Positions 42,495 to 50,951 of a DNA stretch of 64,000 nucleotides are shown here, piece after piece. Every line of letters begins with the position of its first letter. Positions within the stretch are counted from its first letter, which is position 1. The DNA comes from Anaerosporobacter mobilis DSM 15930. GTDB lineage: Bacteria; Bacillota; Clostridia; Lachnospirales; Lachnospiraceae. The position numbers and the translations under genes are program-made. The stretch spans positions 1 to 64,000 of the forward strand of contig NZ_FRCP01000021.1 in NCBI RefSeq assembly GCF_900142955.1. The letters are read 5' to 3'. Under the pieces are notes generated by a model. That model had not been told where the DNA came from and made no database searches. It was given only the letters and a program-made list of their open reading frames with translations.

Positions 42495-43421
42495 ATGTAT
42501 CATTTTATAATTAACTCCCACGCGAAGTCTAGATTGGGACATCGAATATGGAACGATATTGAAAGATATCTAAGGGAGCAAAAGTTTGAGTATAAGAAGT
42601 ACTTTACTAGAGAAGCTGGACATGCAGCTAGGGTTGCGAATCAGATTACTAGTAACATGGAAGACGCTCCAACCATTGTTGTATTAGGTGGGGATGGAAC
42701 GTTGAATGAAGTATTAAACGGTTTACGATACCTTGATGGAGTAACATTAGGATATATTCCTATTGGTTCTAGCAATGATTTTGCACGAGGTATGGATATA
42801 TCAAAAGATTATCTTAAAGAATTGCATAAGATTATGTATCCTAAGAGATTTATGCGACTGGATTATGGAGTTGCTACATATGGAGGTAAGAGTAAGCGTT
42901 TCCTTGTTAGTTCAGGAATCGGATTTGATGCGGCAGTATGCCACGAGGTAAATCATTCTCCACTTAAAAAGATAATGAATCGCTTAAGAATAGGTAAGCT
43001 TACGTATGGGCTTGTAGCAATAAAACAGTTAGCAGGTATTCCGTATATTAAAGGTAAGATAATCATAGATGACAAGAAAGTCAAGACCTTTGATAAAATC
43101 TTCTTTTCATCGGTGCATGTACAAAAGTACGAGGGTGGTGGATTTATGTTTTGCCCAGAAGCAGATGCTACAGATGGATATATCGATCTATGTGTGGCAG
43201 AGAATATTACTAGAAGTAGAGTCCTAAGTATATTACCAAGTGCTAAGAAGGGCAAACATGTAACCTGTTCTGGTATCCATATATATCGTTGTAAGAAAGC
43301 AGTATTCCAGATGAGACGAAAACAATTCGTACATATCGATGGCGAAACAGAAGAGAAGACGATGTTTACGGAAGTGAGATTTGAAACCTCACCAGATACG
43401 ATTCGATTTATTATCGGATAG
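42495..43421 (+). CDS. Diacylglycerol/lipid kinase (YegS/DagK family)
   Basis: The 308-residue protein has the DAGK catalytic domain: FIINSHAKSRLG, the glycine-rich nucleotide loop VVLGGDGTLNEVLNG, and IPIGSSNDFARG, followed by a C-terminal beta-sandwich (GGGFMFCPEADATDGYIDL). It should phosphorylate diacylglycerol or a related lipid at the membrane. I start at the ATG 7 nt after gaggt, not at the GTG at 42486. A terminator follows. Confidence 0.87.
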   Translation: MYHFIINSHAKSRLGHRIWNDIERYLREQKFEYKKYFTREAGHAARVANQITSNMEDAPTIVVLGGDGTLNEVLNGLRYLDGVTLGYIPIGSSNDFARGMDISKDYLKELHKIMYPKRFMRLDYGVATYGGKSKRFLVSSGIGFDAAVCHEVNHSPLKKIMNRLRIGKLTYGLVAIKQLAGIPYIKGKIIIDDKKVKTFDKIFFSSVHVQKYEGGGFMFCPEADATDGYIDLCVAENITRSRVLSILPSAKKGKHVTCSGIHIYRCKKAVFQMRRKQFVHIDGETEEKTMFTEVRFETSPDTIRFIIG

Positions 43422-43465
43422 AGTATAGTGTGAATTAAGAATTGAAGAATTGAAGAAGGAAATCA

Positions 43466-43503
43466 AAAACGCACTCAGATAATATAAGATGGGTGCGTTT
43501 TCT
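43466..43503 (+). terminator. Terminator after the lipid kinase gene
   Basis: AAAACGCAC (43466-43474) and GTGCGTTTT (43493-43501) pair perfectly over an 18-nt loop. Confidence 0.7.
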
Positions 43504-43520
43504 GATCAAGTTTTCTCTTA

Positions 43521-43572
43521 TAGTTGCGCACGCAACTAAAATATGATACCATATTAGTTGCGCACACAACTA
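43521..43572 (+). promoter_or_regulatory. Duplicated MarR-type operator over the MATE promoter
   Basis: TAGTTGCG-CA-CGCAACTA (43521-43538) is a perfect dyad; TAGTTGCG-CA-CACAACTA (43555-43572) repeats it with one change, 34 bp away. A likely promoter (TTGCGC, 17-bp spacer, TACCAT at 43547) is embraced by the two sites: the first covers -35 and the second the start region. The MarR product at 45104 is the obvious ligand. Confidence 0.75.
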
Positions 43573-43626
43573 ATTGGATCTGTGTGACCTTGCACCAAGA
43601 TCCTAATTAAAAAGGAGAGAGAAGAC

Positions 43627-45000
43627 ATGAAGCAAAGTAATGAGAATATCCTAGGTACAGCGCCAATAGGAAAACTATTAGTTAAATATTCTGTGCCTGC
43701 AATTATTGGTATGTTAGTAAATATGTTGTATAATGTAGTAGACCGTATTTACATTGGGCAAATTCCTAATGTCGGAGGATTGGCCATTACAGGAGTAGGA
43801 ATTACAATGCCTATAACGAATATTATTACAGGTATCGGTATGTTAGTTGGAATTGGTACCTCTGCTAGTATTTCATTGGCACTTGGAAAAGGGGATAAGA
43901 GAAAAGCCGAAAAAACTTTAAACAATGGCTTTTTATTAATTGTAATTGCAAGTTTATTAGTAGCAACATTAGGTACTTTATTAGCGCCCTCTATAGTACA
44001 TCTTTTTGGTGGAAGTGATCGTACAACCCCGTTTGCACTACTTTACCTAAGACCGTTATTAATTGGTACGATCTGCAACCTGTGTGCATTCGGTTTGAAT
44101 CATTCCATTAGTTCAGATGGTAGTCCAAGAGTTGGTATGTTTACTATGATTATAGGAGCAACAGTTAACATTATACTTGATCCAATCTTAATCTTTGGTC
44201 TTGATATGGGAATTCAAGGTGCAGCAGTTGCAACGGTGGCATCTCAATTCGTAGCAGCTTGTTGGGTACTTTTCTACTTTACGAAAGGTAAGAAATCATC
44301 TATCAAAATCAAACGATCGGAACTTCATCTTCATAATCAGACGACCAGAGGAATCTTAATGATAGGCCTTGCGCCATTCTGTATGCAATTAGCGGGAAGT
44401 TTGGTACAAGTTGTTTCGAATAAAGCACTGTTTGCTAGTGGTGGAGATATGGCTATTGGGGCAATGGCAGTAATTACTTCAATCTGTAGTATTTTTATTA
44501 TCCCTATATTCGGTTTAAACCAGGGAGCGCAACCAATTATCGGGTATAATTATGGATCAGGAAGATACAATAGAGCTAAGAAAACGTATTTGGTAGGACT
44601 ATTTTGGTGTACCATTATATTAGTAATAAGTACACTTGTGATTCAATTTATTCCAGAAACATTAATCAAAATGTTTAACAATGATCCTGAGTTAACGGAA
44701 ATTGCATTGAATGGTATTCGAGTATATCTAATTGCACTACCTATAATCGGTGTTCAAATGGCAACGTCCAACTATTTTCAAGCAGTAGGTAAACCTATGA
44801 AGGCAATGATAATTGGATTAACAAGGCAAGTAATCTTTTTAATCCCTGCATTTATTATTTTCTCACGTTTATGGGGGATAAAAGGTGTTTGGATTGCGGG
44901 ACCTATCTGTGATAGTCTGGCTGCTTGTTTATCATTAGGTGTAATCATTCATGAGTTCAAATTATTAGACAACAAATCAATACCTGATCACGAGGTTTAA
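43627..45000 (+). CDS. MATE-family efflux transporter (MepA-like)
   Basis: The 457-residue, twelve-helix protein matches the MATE layout: APIGKLLVKYSVPAIIGMLVNMLYNVVDRIYIG, GVGITMPITNIITGIGMLVGIG, and IIPIFGLNQGAQPIIGYNYGSG. It is followed by a MarR gene as in the mepRA multidrug system of staphylococci (order reversed). Operators on its promoter imply drug-inducible export. It differs clearly from the MATE protein at 27720. Confidence 0.9.
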   Translation: MKQSNENILGTAPIGKLLVKYSVPAIIGMLVNMLYNVVDRIYIGQIPNVGGLAITGVGITMPITNIITGIGMLVGIGTSASISLALGKGDKRKAEKTLNNGFLLIVIASLLVATLGTLLAPSIVHLFGGSDRTTPFALLYLRPLLIGTICNLCAFGLNHSISSDGSPRVGMFTMIIGATVNIILDPILIFGLDMGIQGAAVATVASQFVAACWVLFYFTKGKKSSIKIKRSELHLHNQTTRGILMIGLAPFCMQLAGSLVQVVSNKALFASGGDMAIGAMAVITSICSIFIIPIFGLNQGAQPIIGYNYGSGRYNRAKKTYLVGLFWCTIILVISTLVIQFIPETLIKMFNNDPELTEIALNGIRVYLIALPIIGVQMATSNYFQAVGKPMKAMIIGLTRQVIFLIPAFIIFSRLWGIKGVWIAGPICDSLAACLSLGVIIHEFKLLDNKSIPDHEV

Positions 45001-45057
45001 AAGTACGTATAAAGGAACAAAGTGAGAAAAATCAAGATTTTTCACACGTAAATTTGT

Positions 45058-45095
45058 GCCTGCAGCAAAGGTTGCAGGCCTCGAGAAAGGCGAGG
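45058..45095 (+). promoter_or_regulatory. Tandem GC-rich hairpins covering the MarR RBS
   Basis: GCCTGCA/TGCAGGC (45058-45064/45073-45079) is directly followed by CCTCG/CGAGG (45079-45083/45091-45095). The right arm of the second hairpin is the Shine-Dalgarno of the MarR gene. The structure stands out in an AT-rich region and could throttle translation. A weaker hairpin GTGAGAAAAATC/GATTTTTCAC lies at 45022-45046. Confidence 0.55.
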
Positions 45096-45103
45096 TTATT
45101 ATT

Positions 45104-45577
45104 ATGGATCAAAAGCATAACGTAAATGATATTACTTCGGTAGGAAATTTTATAAGTTTGTTTTATCGTAATGGAGTAACTAATTTATCCCATGAATTTG
45201 CAAAATATGATATAGGATATGGGCAAATTCAATTTCTTGTAAAGCTATATCTACAAGATGGTTTAAAACATGATGATTTGACAAAAGTTGTACATGTTGA
45301 TAAGGCAACAACTACACGAGCCATTGGTAAGTTATCTGACAATGGGTATGTTGATGTAAAGCAGGATTCAGAGGATAAAAGGATCTACCGAGTATATCTT
45401 ACCGAAAAGGCGATGGAAATCCGCGAGGAGGTATTAGCAATTGTAACTTCTTGGGAAGACCAGCTATTAGGTGCTCTTACAGAGGAAGAGAGTAAGACGT
45501 TATTTGATCTTTGTAATAAAGTAGCAATATTTAATCAGTGGATAGAACCAAGTAGCAAGGATAATGGCTTAACATAA
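45104..45577 (+). CDS. MarR-family regulator of the MATE operon
   Basis: The 157-residue protein has a MarR winged helix (LTKVVHVDKATTTRAIGKLSDNGYVDVKQD and EDKRIYRVYLTEKA). The start at 45104 has cgagg 8 nt upstream; the longer frame is only read-through of the hairpins. It lies 103 nt behind the MATE gene on the same strand and probably binds the duplicated TAGTTGCG dyads before that gene, forming a negative feedback loop. Confidence 0.85.
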   Translation: MDQKHNVNDITSVGNFISLFYRNGVTNLSHEFAKYDIGYGQIQFLVKLYLQDGLKHDDLTKVVHVDKATTTRAIGKLSDNGYVDVKQDSEDKRIYRVYLTEKAMEIREEVLAIVTSWEDQLLGALTEEESKTLFDLCNKVAIFNQWIEPSSKDNGLT

Positions 45578-45693
45578 CTTGCTACAATCAAGTATGAACA
45601 GAAATAATGGCAGACATGTCTTTCTTTTTGAATATGAGAGAGAACTTTATCGAATACTATAAGAATCAATGTAGATTATACAGCGAATCTAGC

Positions 45694-45707
45694 GTAACTT
45701 ATGTTAC
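45694..45707 (+). promoter_or_regulatory. Small inverted repeat upstream of the P450 gene
   Basis: GTAAC-TTAT-GTTAC is a perfect dyad 38 bp before the P450 start codon. It may be an operator. The surrounding 45578-45744 has no supported gene. Confidence 0.3.
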
Positions 45708-45744
45708 TTAGAATAGTGAATATAAGAGAAAGAAGGAATTATGT

Positions 45745-47079
45745 ATGCCAACGAATCAAGGAATTCCAAAAGAGAAAGGGATTGACCATACTGTAGATCT
45801 TATCAGAGAGGGATATCCGTTTATTCAAAACCGCATTAAAAAGTATCAGTCACCAATTGTAATTTCACGTGTATTAGGAAAGAAAGTCATCTTCTTAAGT
45901 GGAGTAGAGGCAGCAAAGGTCTTCTATAACGACAAATATTTCAAACGACATGGTGTAGCGCCTATGCGTGTTCAGAAAACACTATTTGGTAAGCATGCTA
46001 TTCAGGGACTAGACGGGAAAGAGCATCTGAAACGAAAAAACTTGTTCATGTCCTTATTAACACCTGAATATGAAAAACAATTAATAGAGTTATGTGTGAA
46101 GAACTTAGATCGTCAAGCGAATGAGTGGGAAAAGAAGAAGAGTATCAAATTGTTTGATGAAAGTAAAAAGGTATTGTTTTTAAGTGTATGTGAATGGACA
46201 GCTGTTCCTTATCCAAAAGAAAAAGAGAAAGAGTTCTTAGAGGATTTTGGATATATGATTTATTCTTTCGGCAGAATAGGTTCGTTTTATAGAAAGGGAA
46301 AACGTTCTAGAAAATGTGTAGAACATTGGGTAGAACAACTTATTGAAGATGTTAGATTGGGAATGTTTGAGGTAGATAAAAAAACACCTTTATATCAGAT
46401 GAGTATGTGCAAAGATATAAATGGTGAACTTGTAGATATAAAGATTGCAGCAAGAGAGTTGATTAATCTACTTCGCCCTATTATTGCTATTGCCACCTAC
46501 ATCACTTTTGTTGCGGTAGCACTATATGAAAATCCAGAATGTAAAGAGAAATTAAAGAAGAAAGACCCCATATATCTAGAGATGTTTTGTCAAGAGGTAA
46601 GACGGTATTATCCGTTTAGTCCATTCATTGGAGCAAAAGTAATAAAGAGTTTTAGATGGAATCATTGCGTATTCAAAAAGAACACTTTGGTGATGCTTGA
46701 TTTATATGGCATGATGCATGATGAAAAGCTTTGGAAGCAACCATATACATTTAATCCAGAGAGGTTTAAAAAGCGTGAAAAGTGCTTATATGATTTGATG
46801 CCACAAGGTGGTGGGAATATTCATACGGGGCACCGATGTGCTGGTGATATAATAACATTGAAGGTGATGATGGCCTTTACTGACTACTTGGTGAATAATA
46901 TAGAGTATACGGTACCGAATCAAGATTTAAGTATTCCGTTGAACCAGATACCAACATTGCCAAGAAGTGGATTTATTATGAAGAATGTTAAAATGAAGAA
47001 AGTTAAAAAGAAGAATATAATAAAGAAGAATGCAAAAAAGAAGAATGTAGAAAAGAAGAATATAAGAACAAAAATATAA
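45745..47079 (+). CDS. CYP152-type P450 fatty-acid peroxygenase with Lys-rich tail
   Basis: The 444-residue P450 has the haem Cys in GHRCAGDIITLK, the ExxR motif in QEVRRYYPFSPF, and INLLRPIIAIA in the I-helix, where CYP152 enzymes carry the diagnostic Arg-Pro in place of the oxygen-activating acid/Thr pair. These enzymes use hydrogen peroxide to hydroxylate fatty acids and need no reductase, which suits an anaerobe. The last 30 residues are an unusual KKKN-type repeat, absent from family members I know. RBS aaggaatt. Confidence 0.85.
   Translation: MPTNQGIPKEKGIDHTVDLIREGYPFIQNRIKKYQSPIVISRVLGKKVIFLSGVEAAKVFYNDKYFKRHGVAPMRVQKTLFGKHAIQGLDGKEHLKRKNLFMSLLTPEYEKQLIELCVKNLDRQANEWEKKKSIKLFDESKKVLFLSVCEWTAVPYPKEKEKEFLEDFGYMIYSFGRIGSFYRKGKRSRKCVEHWVEQLIEDVRLGMFEVDKKTPLYQMSMCKDINGELVDIKIAARELINLLRPIIAIATYITFVAVALYENPECKEKLKKKDPIYLEMFCQEVRRYYPFSPFIGAKVIKSFRWNHCVFKKNTLVMLDLYGMMHDEKLWKQPYTFNPERFKKREKCLYDLMPQGGGNIHTGHRCAGDIITLKVMMAFTDYLVNNIEYTVPNQDLSIPLNQIPTLPRSGFIMKNVKMKKVKKKNIIKKNAKKKNVEKKNIRTKI
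46981..47076 (+). repeat. 15-bp tandem repeat coding the Lys/Asn-rich P450 tail
   Basis: Imperfect units of about 15 bp (aaaaagaagaatata, aagaagaatgcaaaa, aagaagaatgtagaa) repeat to the end of the gene, giving KKKNIIK, KKNAK, KKNVEK and KKNIRTK. This is characteristic of replication slippage. Confidence 0.75.
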
Positions 47080-47088
47080 GTTAACGAG

Positions 47089-47124
47089 TCACTTGCACTT
47101 ATCAAGAGGTGCAAGTGATTTTTA
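47089..47124 (+). terminator. Terminator after the P450 gene
   Basis: TCACTTGCAC (47089-47098) and GTGCAAGTGA (47109-47118) pair perfectly over 10 bp and are followed by ttttta. Confidence 0.85.
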
Positions 47125-47284
47125 TTACCTTTATTTATGCTTCGTTATATTAAGGTTAATTTGGCAGATATAAATGGACAATGTAGGGAATTAATATTAT
47201 AATATTGTAAATATATACTTTTTTTGCGTTCTGATATTTAGAATTATTGTAACCATAGCTGATCACTTATAAGGGGCATTTAAA

Positions 47285-49183
47285 ATGGAAGATAAAAATT
47301 ATATTGGAAATTTAATTAAAGGTTTACGGGAATCAAAGGGAATCAGTCAAAGCAAGTTATGCAGAGGACTATGTGATAGGGCAGTACTAGTTCGAATAGA
47401 AAGTGGCAGGTGTACACCACAAAAATTATTAGTCGATGCACTATTTCAACGATTGGGTTTCTCTATTAATAAATTTGGTATATCCTATACCATGGCTGAA
47501 TATAAAGTTGTATTTTTGCGTAGGAATATACTTGAATCGTTGTTATTAGAAGAGTATGACAAAACCTTAGATTTATTAGGGCAGTATGAAAAAGTAATAG
47601 GAAATACAAGCAAAAATGTACTTCTAGAGCAATTTTGTTGTGTGGTGAAGATTGTTTATGCAATTACACAAGATGTAAGTTCGGAAGATGTTATTGACTT
47701 GATACATAAGGGGCTTCGAAAAACATTTACTCAATTTAAAGTAGATGATATGTTAGATTATCTTTTGCATGATGAGGAGATAATGCTTATTATATTGTTA
47801 GCGGAGAGTTTGTATGCCCAAGGAAAAAGAAGTGAATCAATTAACATCTTATTCAATCTGATTGAGTATATCGAGAAGAATGTATTAGATGATGAAGAAT
47901 TAGTACGTCTATATCCTAAAATTGCTTTATTATTAGCTGAAAAACTAGTGGATGAAAACAGATTTGCAGAATTATATATCTGTGATAGAGCAATTAATAT
48001 CCTTATCAAAGAGAGTAGGATTACATATTTAGCGGAATTATTAAATATACAACTAAATTATGCCCTTAATGGGGAAGATAATGATTATACTAGGAATAAG
48101 AAGTTCTATTATTCTGTCATACAAGTTTTAGAGGAACTTATAGGGAATATTGAAAAAAGTGGGGCTGAGAAGATCTTAATACCAGCACCCATATCTCATG
48201 GGCATGTTATTGGTAGTCAGATTCGAGCACTTCGTAAAATCCTTGGAATCACACAAGAAGATCTGAGCGATATATGCGATCCGTTAACTGTTTCCAGGAT
48301 TGAAGGAGGAAGAAAGCCAACAGATAGACATTATGAAGAGTTGATGACTTCAATGGGGAGGGAAGGAATTCGGTACTACCCTTTCATAAAATCTAATGAT
48401 TATGAACTTCATGTGCTAAGGAGGGATTTTGGAAGGCATATGGAAAGCTATGATTTTGAGGGGGCTGGGAAAGTACTTCTATTGTTAGAGAGAAAACTCA
48501 ATCAACCAGAAGCTATTAATAAGCAATTCATATTAAGAAGTAGGTCCTTACTAGAGGCATGTAAGGGAGAGATAACGCAAGAAGCGTTAATAGAGAGATT
48601 ATTAGAAGCTCTTAGAATAACTGCTCCCATTAACGAAACTCCCCATCGAATAAGCAAAGAACGAAGATCTCAGTTAACGGAAGAAGAATTGATTAATTGC
48701 TTAGAAGGGTGGCCCTTAACCCAAACGGAGACAGTAATATGGAACAATATTGGCAATGCGAAGGGAAAACTTGGAGAAAGTCAAGAGAAAATCAGAATAT
48801 TGTCTATTGTTAAGGAGAATTATGAGAAGGATACCGTAGGCTTATATAATAATCTGAAAGGATATCTTCTTACGTGTTATAATCTAGCAAATGAACAAGG
48901 CCGTATTGGAGACTATATGGAATCCTTGAAAACAAGCGAGGATGGAATTCGTTATTGTCTGTCAGCAGGTGAGGGTTTTTCATTAACTGGTTTATTAGCA
49001 GTTAAAGCTGAATGTTTAGTTAACATAAGAGAAAGCAAGAAAGATTGTAAAAAAATATTATTACAATCTTTCTTGCTAGCAAAGTTACTTAAAAAGAAAG
49101 ATATACATGAATGGATAAAAATACTGTATTATGAGATTTTCGAACAGGATATAGAGAATGAATATTACTTTATATCATGTTGA
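47285..49183 (+). CDS. Tandem HTH-TPR regulator (RRNPP-like peptide receptor candidate)
   Basis: The 632-residue protein consists of two similar halves. Each starts with an XRE HTH (IGNLIKGLRESKGISQSKL near residue 8; IGSQIRALRKILGITQEDL near 309, followed by SRIEGGRKPT), then an FLRRN/VLRRD segment and helical TPR-like repeats. A single HTH plus TPR superhelix is the build of PlcR, NprR and Rgg, whose TPRs bind exported-then-imported peptides. A 53-residue secreted-peptide gene overlaps the 3' end on the opposite strand. I infer a peptide-responsive regulator; the duplicated architecture is unusual. Confidence 0.7.
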   Translation: MEDKNYIGNLIKGLRESKGISQSKLCRGLCDRAVLVRIESGRCTPQKLLVDALFQRLGFSINKFGISYTMAEYKVVFLRRNILESLLLEEYDKTLDLLGQYEKVIGNTSKNVLLEQFCCVVKIVYAITQDVSSEDVIDLIHKGLRKTFTQFKVDDMLDYLLHDEEIMLIILLAESLYAQGKRSESINILFNLIEYIEKNVLDDEELVRLYPKIALLLAEKLVDENRFAELYICDRAINILIKESRITYLAELLNIQLNYALNGEDNDYTRNKKFYYSVIQVLEELIGNIEKSGAEKILIPAPISHGHVIGSQIRALRKILGITQEDLSDICDPLTVSRIEGGRKPTDRHYEELMTSMGREGIRYYPFIKSNDYELHVLRRDFGRHMESYDFEGAGKVLLLLERKLNQPEAINKQFILRSRSLLEACKGEITQEALIERLLEALRITAPINETPHRISKERRSQLTEEELINCLEGWPLTQTETVIWNNIGNAKGKLGESQEKIRILSIVKENYEKDTVGLYNNLKGYLLTCYNLANEQGRIGDYMESLKTSEDGIRYCLSAGEGFSLTGLLAVKAECLVNIRESKKDCKKILLQSFLLAKLLKKKDIHEWIKILYYEIFEQDIENEYYFISC

Positions 49184-49326
49184 TCCGATGGTACACAAAG
49201 CTGTATAGCTGTGTTTGTATTTTGCTTATTGGTAGTGTTGTTAAAGTTTTTGGAATTGCTAAGAGGTAATACAATAGCCCCTAATAAAAAAAGTACAACA
49301 AGTGAATTTTTTAATTTTTTTAACAT
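49165..49326 (-). CDS. Small secreted peptide, candidate signalling pro-peptide
   Basis: A 53-codon gene with an excellent RBS (gaggaggtattcatt) encodes a basic start (MLKKLKNSL), a hydrophobic core (VVLFLLGAIVLPL) and a polar Asn/Thr-rich remainder ending IQLCVPSDQHDIK. This is the build of an exported pro-peptide such as PapR or NprX. Its 3' end overlaps the tandem HTH-TPR regulator by 19 nt in convergent orientation. I infer that the C-terminal piece is the signal read by that regulator. It could instead be a small lipoprotein-like or toxin-like peptide. Confidence 0.65.
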   Translation of the reverse strand: MLKKLKNSLVVLFLLGAIVLPLSNSKNFNNTTNKQNTNTAIQLCVPSDQHDIK

Positions 49327-49383
49327 AATGAATACCTCCTCAATTATTTTATGTTTTTATATTACTATAATTTAACGATATAA

Positions 49384-49435
49384 ACCATGACGTTTGGTGA
49401 ACATATTTGTTTATTCTACGTCATGGTCTTTTTTT
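49384..49435 (+). terminator. Perfect hairpin between the peptide gene and the Nudix gene
   Basis: ACCATGACGT (49384-49393) and ACGTCATGGT (49418-49427) are perfect 10-bp arms followed by ctttttttcg, a terminator for rightward transcription. It lies upstream of the leftward peptide gene, so it might alternatively be an operator (an inverted repeat with centres 34 bp apart) for the HTH-TPR protein, which has two DNA-binding domains. Confidence 0.55.
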
Positions 49436-49512
49436 CGTCATTAATTATATAATTGATGTTGGAAAAAGAAATATTTACGCAAATAATAAAGAAATTAGAA
49501 AGGTGTGAAGGA

Positions 49513-49977
49513 ATGAAGGATTCATTTTCAGTTTTTATATTTGACTCGAATGTTAAATTATTAATGCAAAAAAGGGCGGTTAATACGTATAACTCAGATG
49601 GGCTTTGGACCAATACTTGTAGCGGTTATCCTCAAGAAAATGAAACTATTGAAGAAGCAGTTCATAGAAGCTTAGAAGAAGAATTTGGGTTTGATTGTAA
49701 ATTAGACAAACTATCTGAATTTTATTATAGAATGGAACCTGGTGATGTTTTATATGAACACGAGTATCACCATGTATATATAGGATTTTACTATGGAGTA
49801 CCTGAACCAAACAATGAAGAGATTATGTCTTGGAAGTGGATGAATGTTTTTGAGATATTGGATGAACTTAGAAACAATCCTGATAAGTATATGTACTGGT
49901 TCCGATACACCTATAGAAATGTACTTGATAAAGTATCAAGGAAACAAAAAAATAGAATATTAGGTCTTTTTATGTAA
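49513..49977 (+). CDS. IDI-like Nudix protein with altered active site
   Basis: The 154-residue protein resembles type 1 isopentenyl-diphosphate isomerase: SFSVFIFDSNVKLLMQKRA, LWTNTCSGYPQ, EEAVHRSLEEEFGF and EHEYHHVYIGFYYG. In true isomerases the second segment reads NTCCSHP or NSVCGHP; here the catalytic Cys aligns with Ser and the metal-binding His with Tyr, and the N-terminal His ligands are missing. It is probably not an active isomerase but another Nudix enzyme. ATG 49513 has gaaaggtg upstream; 49456 is possible but lacks an RBS. Confidence 0.6.
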   Translation: MKDSFSVFIFDSNVKLLMQKRAVNTYNSDGLWTNTCSGYPQENETIEEAVHRSLEEEFGFDCKLDKLSEFYYRMEPGDVLYEHEYHHVYIGFYYGVPEPNNEEIMSWKWMNVFEILDELRNNPDKYMYWFRYTYRNVLDKVSRKQKNRILGLFM

Positions 49978-50112
49978 GGGAGGATATTTAACCTCCAAGA
50001 CAGGCTCACTATAATTTCAGATTGTATCTTAATAAAAGGCAGTGTATACTATTATGGACTATAAAGTTAACTGTAACAAGAAAAAAATTATAAAAGAAAG
50101 AAATGTAGTGAG

Positions 50113-50889
50113 ATGACAATAGAATTAGAAAAACATTATAATAAATTTTGTGAAGATAAGAGATTAACAAGACGACATGGACAAGTGGAATATATCACCT
50201 CTATGAAATATATTCACGAGTACCTAGAAGACATGCCAAGTGCTAAAATCTTAGATGTTGGAGCAGGGACAGGAAGATATTCCGTACAACTGGCTAATGA
50301 GGGATATGATGTTACGGCTATCGAACTAGTGAAATACAATCTTGGTATATTAAAGTCAAAAAAAAGTAGCGTGAAGGCAATGCAAGGTACGGCTCTCGAT
50401 TTGTCAAGGTTTGCAGATAATACCTTTGATATGACGTTAGTCTTTGGTCCAATGTATCACCTATATCAATATGAGGACAAGCTAAAGGCACTGAAAGAGG
50501 CAAAGCGAGTTACTAAAGTTGGTGGAGTGATTTTGGTCGCCTATATTATGAATGAATATAGTGTAATTATACATGGTTTCAGAGAAAACAATATCAAAGA
50601 ATGTATAGAGAATGGAAAGCTAACGGAAGATTTTCACGTAATTTCAAAGCCAGAAGATTTATATGATTATGTAAGAATCGAAGATATCAACAAGTTAGAT
50701 GAAGAAGTTGGCTTACAGAGAATGAAGTTAATTGCAGCCGATGGTCCAGCGAATTATATGAGACCTGTTTTGAATGAAATGGATGAAGAGACTTTTGAAC
50801 TATTCATTAAGTATCATCTATCTACATGTGAGAGACCAGAGTTATTAGGAGCGAGTTCACATACCTTAGATATCTTACGCAAGGAATAG
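50113..50889 (+). CDS. SAM-dependent methyltransferase
   Basis: The 258-residue class I methyltransferase has motif I ILDVGAGTGRYSVQLA, the acidic residue after strand 2 (VTAIEL), LDLSRFADNTFDMTLVFGPMYHL and VGGVILVAYIM. It is a small-molecule methylase with no assigned substrate. It ends in a very strong terminator, which separates it from the quinone genes downstream. RBS ttgta-gtgag is weak; start chosen by length. Confidence 0.82.
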   Translation: MTIELEKHYNKFCEDKRLTRRHGQVEYITSMKYIHEYLEDMPSAKILDVGAGTGRYSVQLANEGYDVTAIELVKYNLGILKSKKSSVKAMQGTALDLSRFADNTFDMTLVFGPMYHLYQYEDKLKALKEAKRVTKVGGVILVAYIMNEYSVIIHGFRENNIKECIENGKLTEDFHVISKPEDLYDYVRIEDINKLDEEVGLQRMKLIAADGPANYMRPVLNEMDEETFELFIKYHLSTCERPELLGASSHTLDILRKE

Positions 50890-50897
50890 GGAAATTG

Positions 50898-50951
50898 AAA
50901 AGTACTGCTACACGAACGATTATTTACTCGTTTGTGTAGCAGTACTTTTTA
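50898..50951 (+). terminator. Strong terminator after the methyltransferase gene
   Basis: AAAAGTACTGCTACAC (50898-50913) and GTGTAGCAGTACTTTT (50934-50949) pair perfectly over 16 bp, extended by AACG/CGTT inside. Confidence 0.9.

Noticed and set aside
45607..45711. 34-codon ORF between the MarR and P450 genes
   Set aside because: No Shine-Dalgarno, and its end contains the likely P450 operator dyad; not distinguishable from chance.
47758..48009. Minus-strand frame inside the tandem HTH-TPR regulator
   Set aside because: Composition matches the antisense of an AT-rich coding region; no RBS and no domain.
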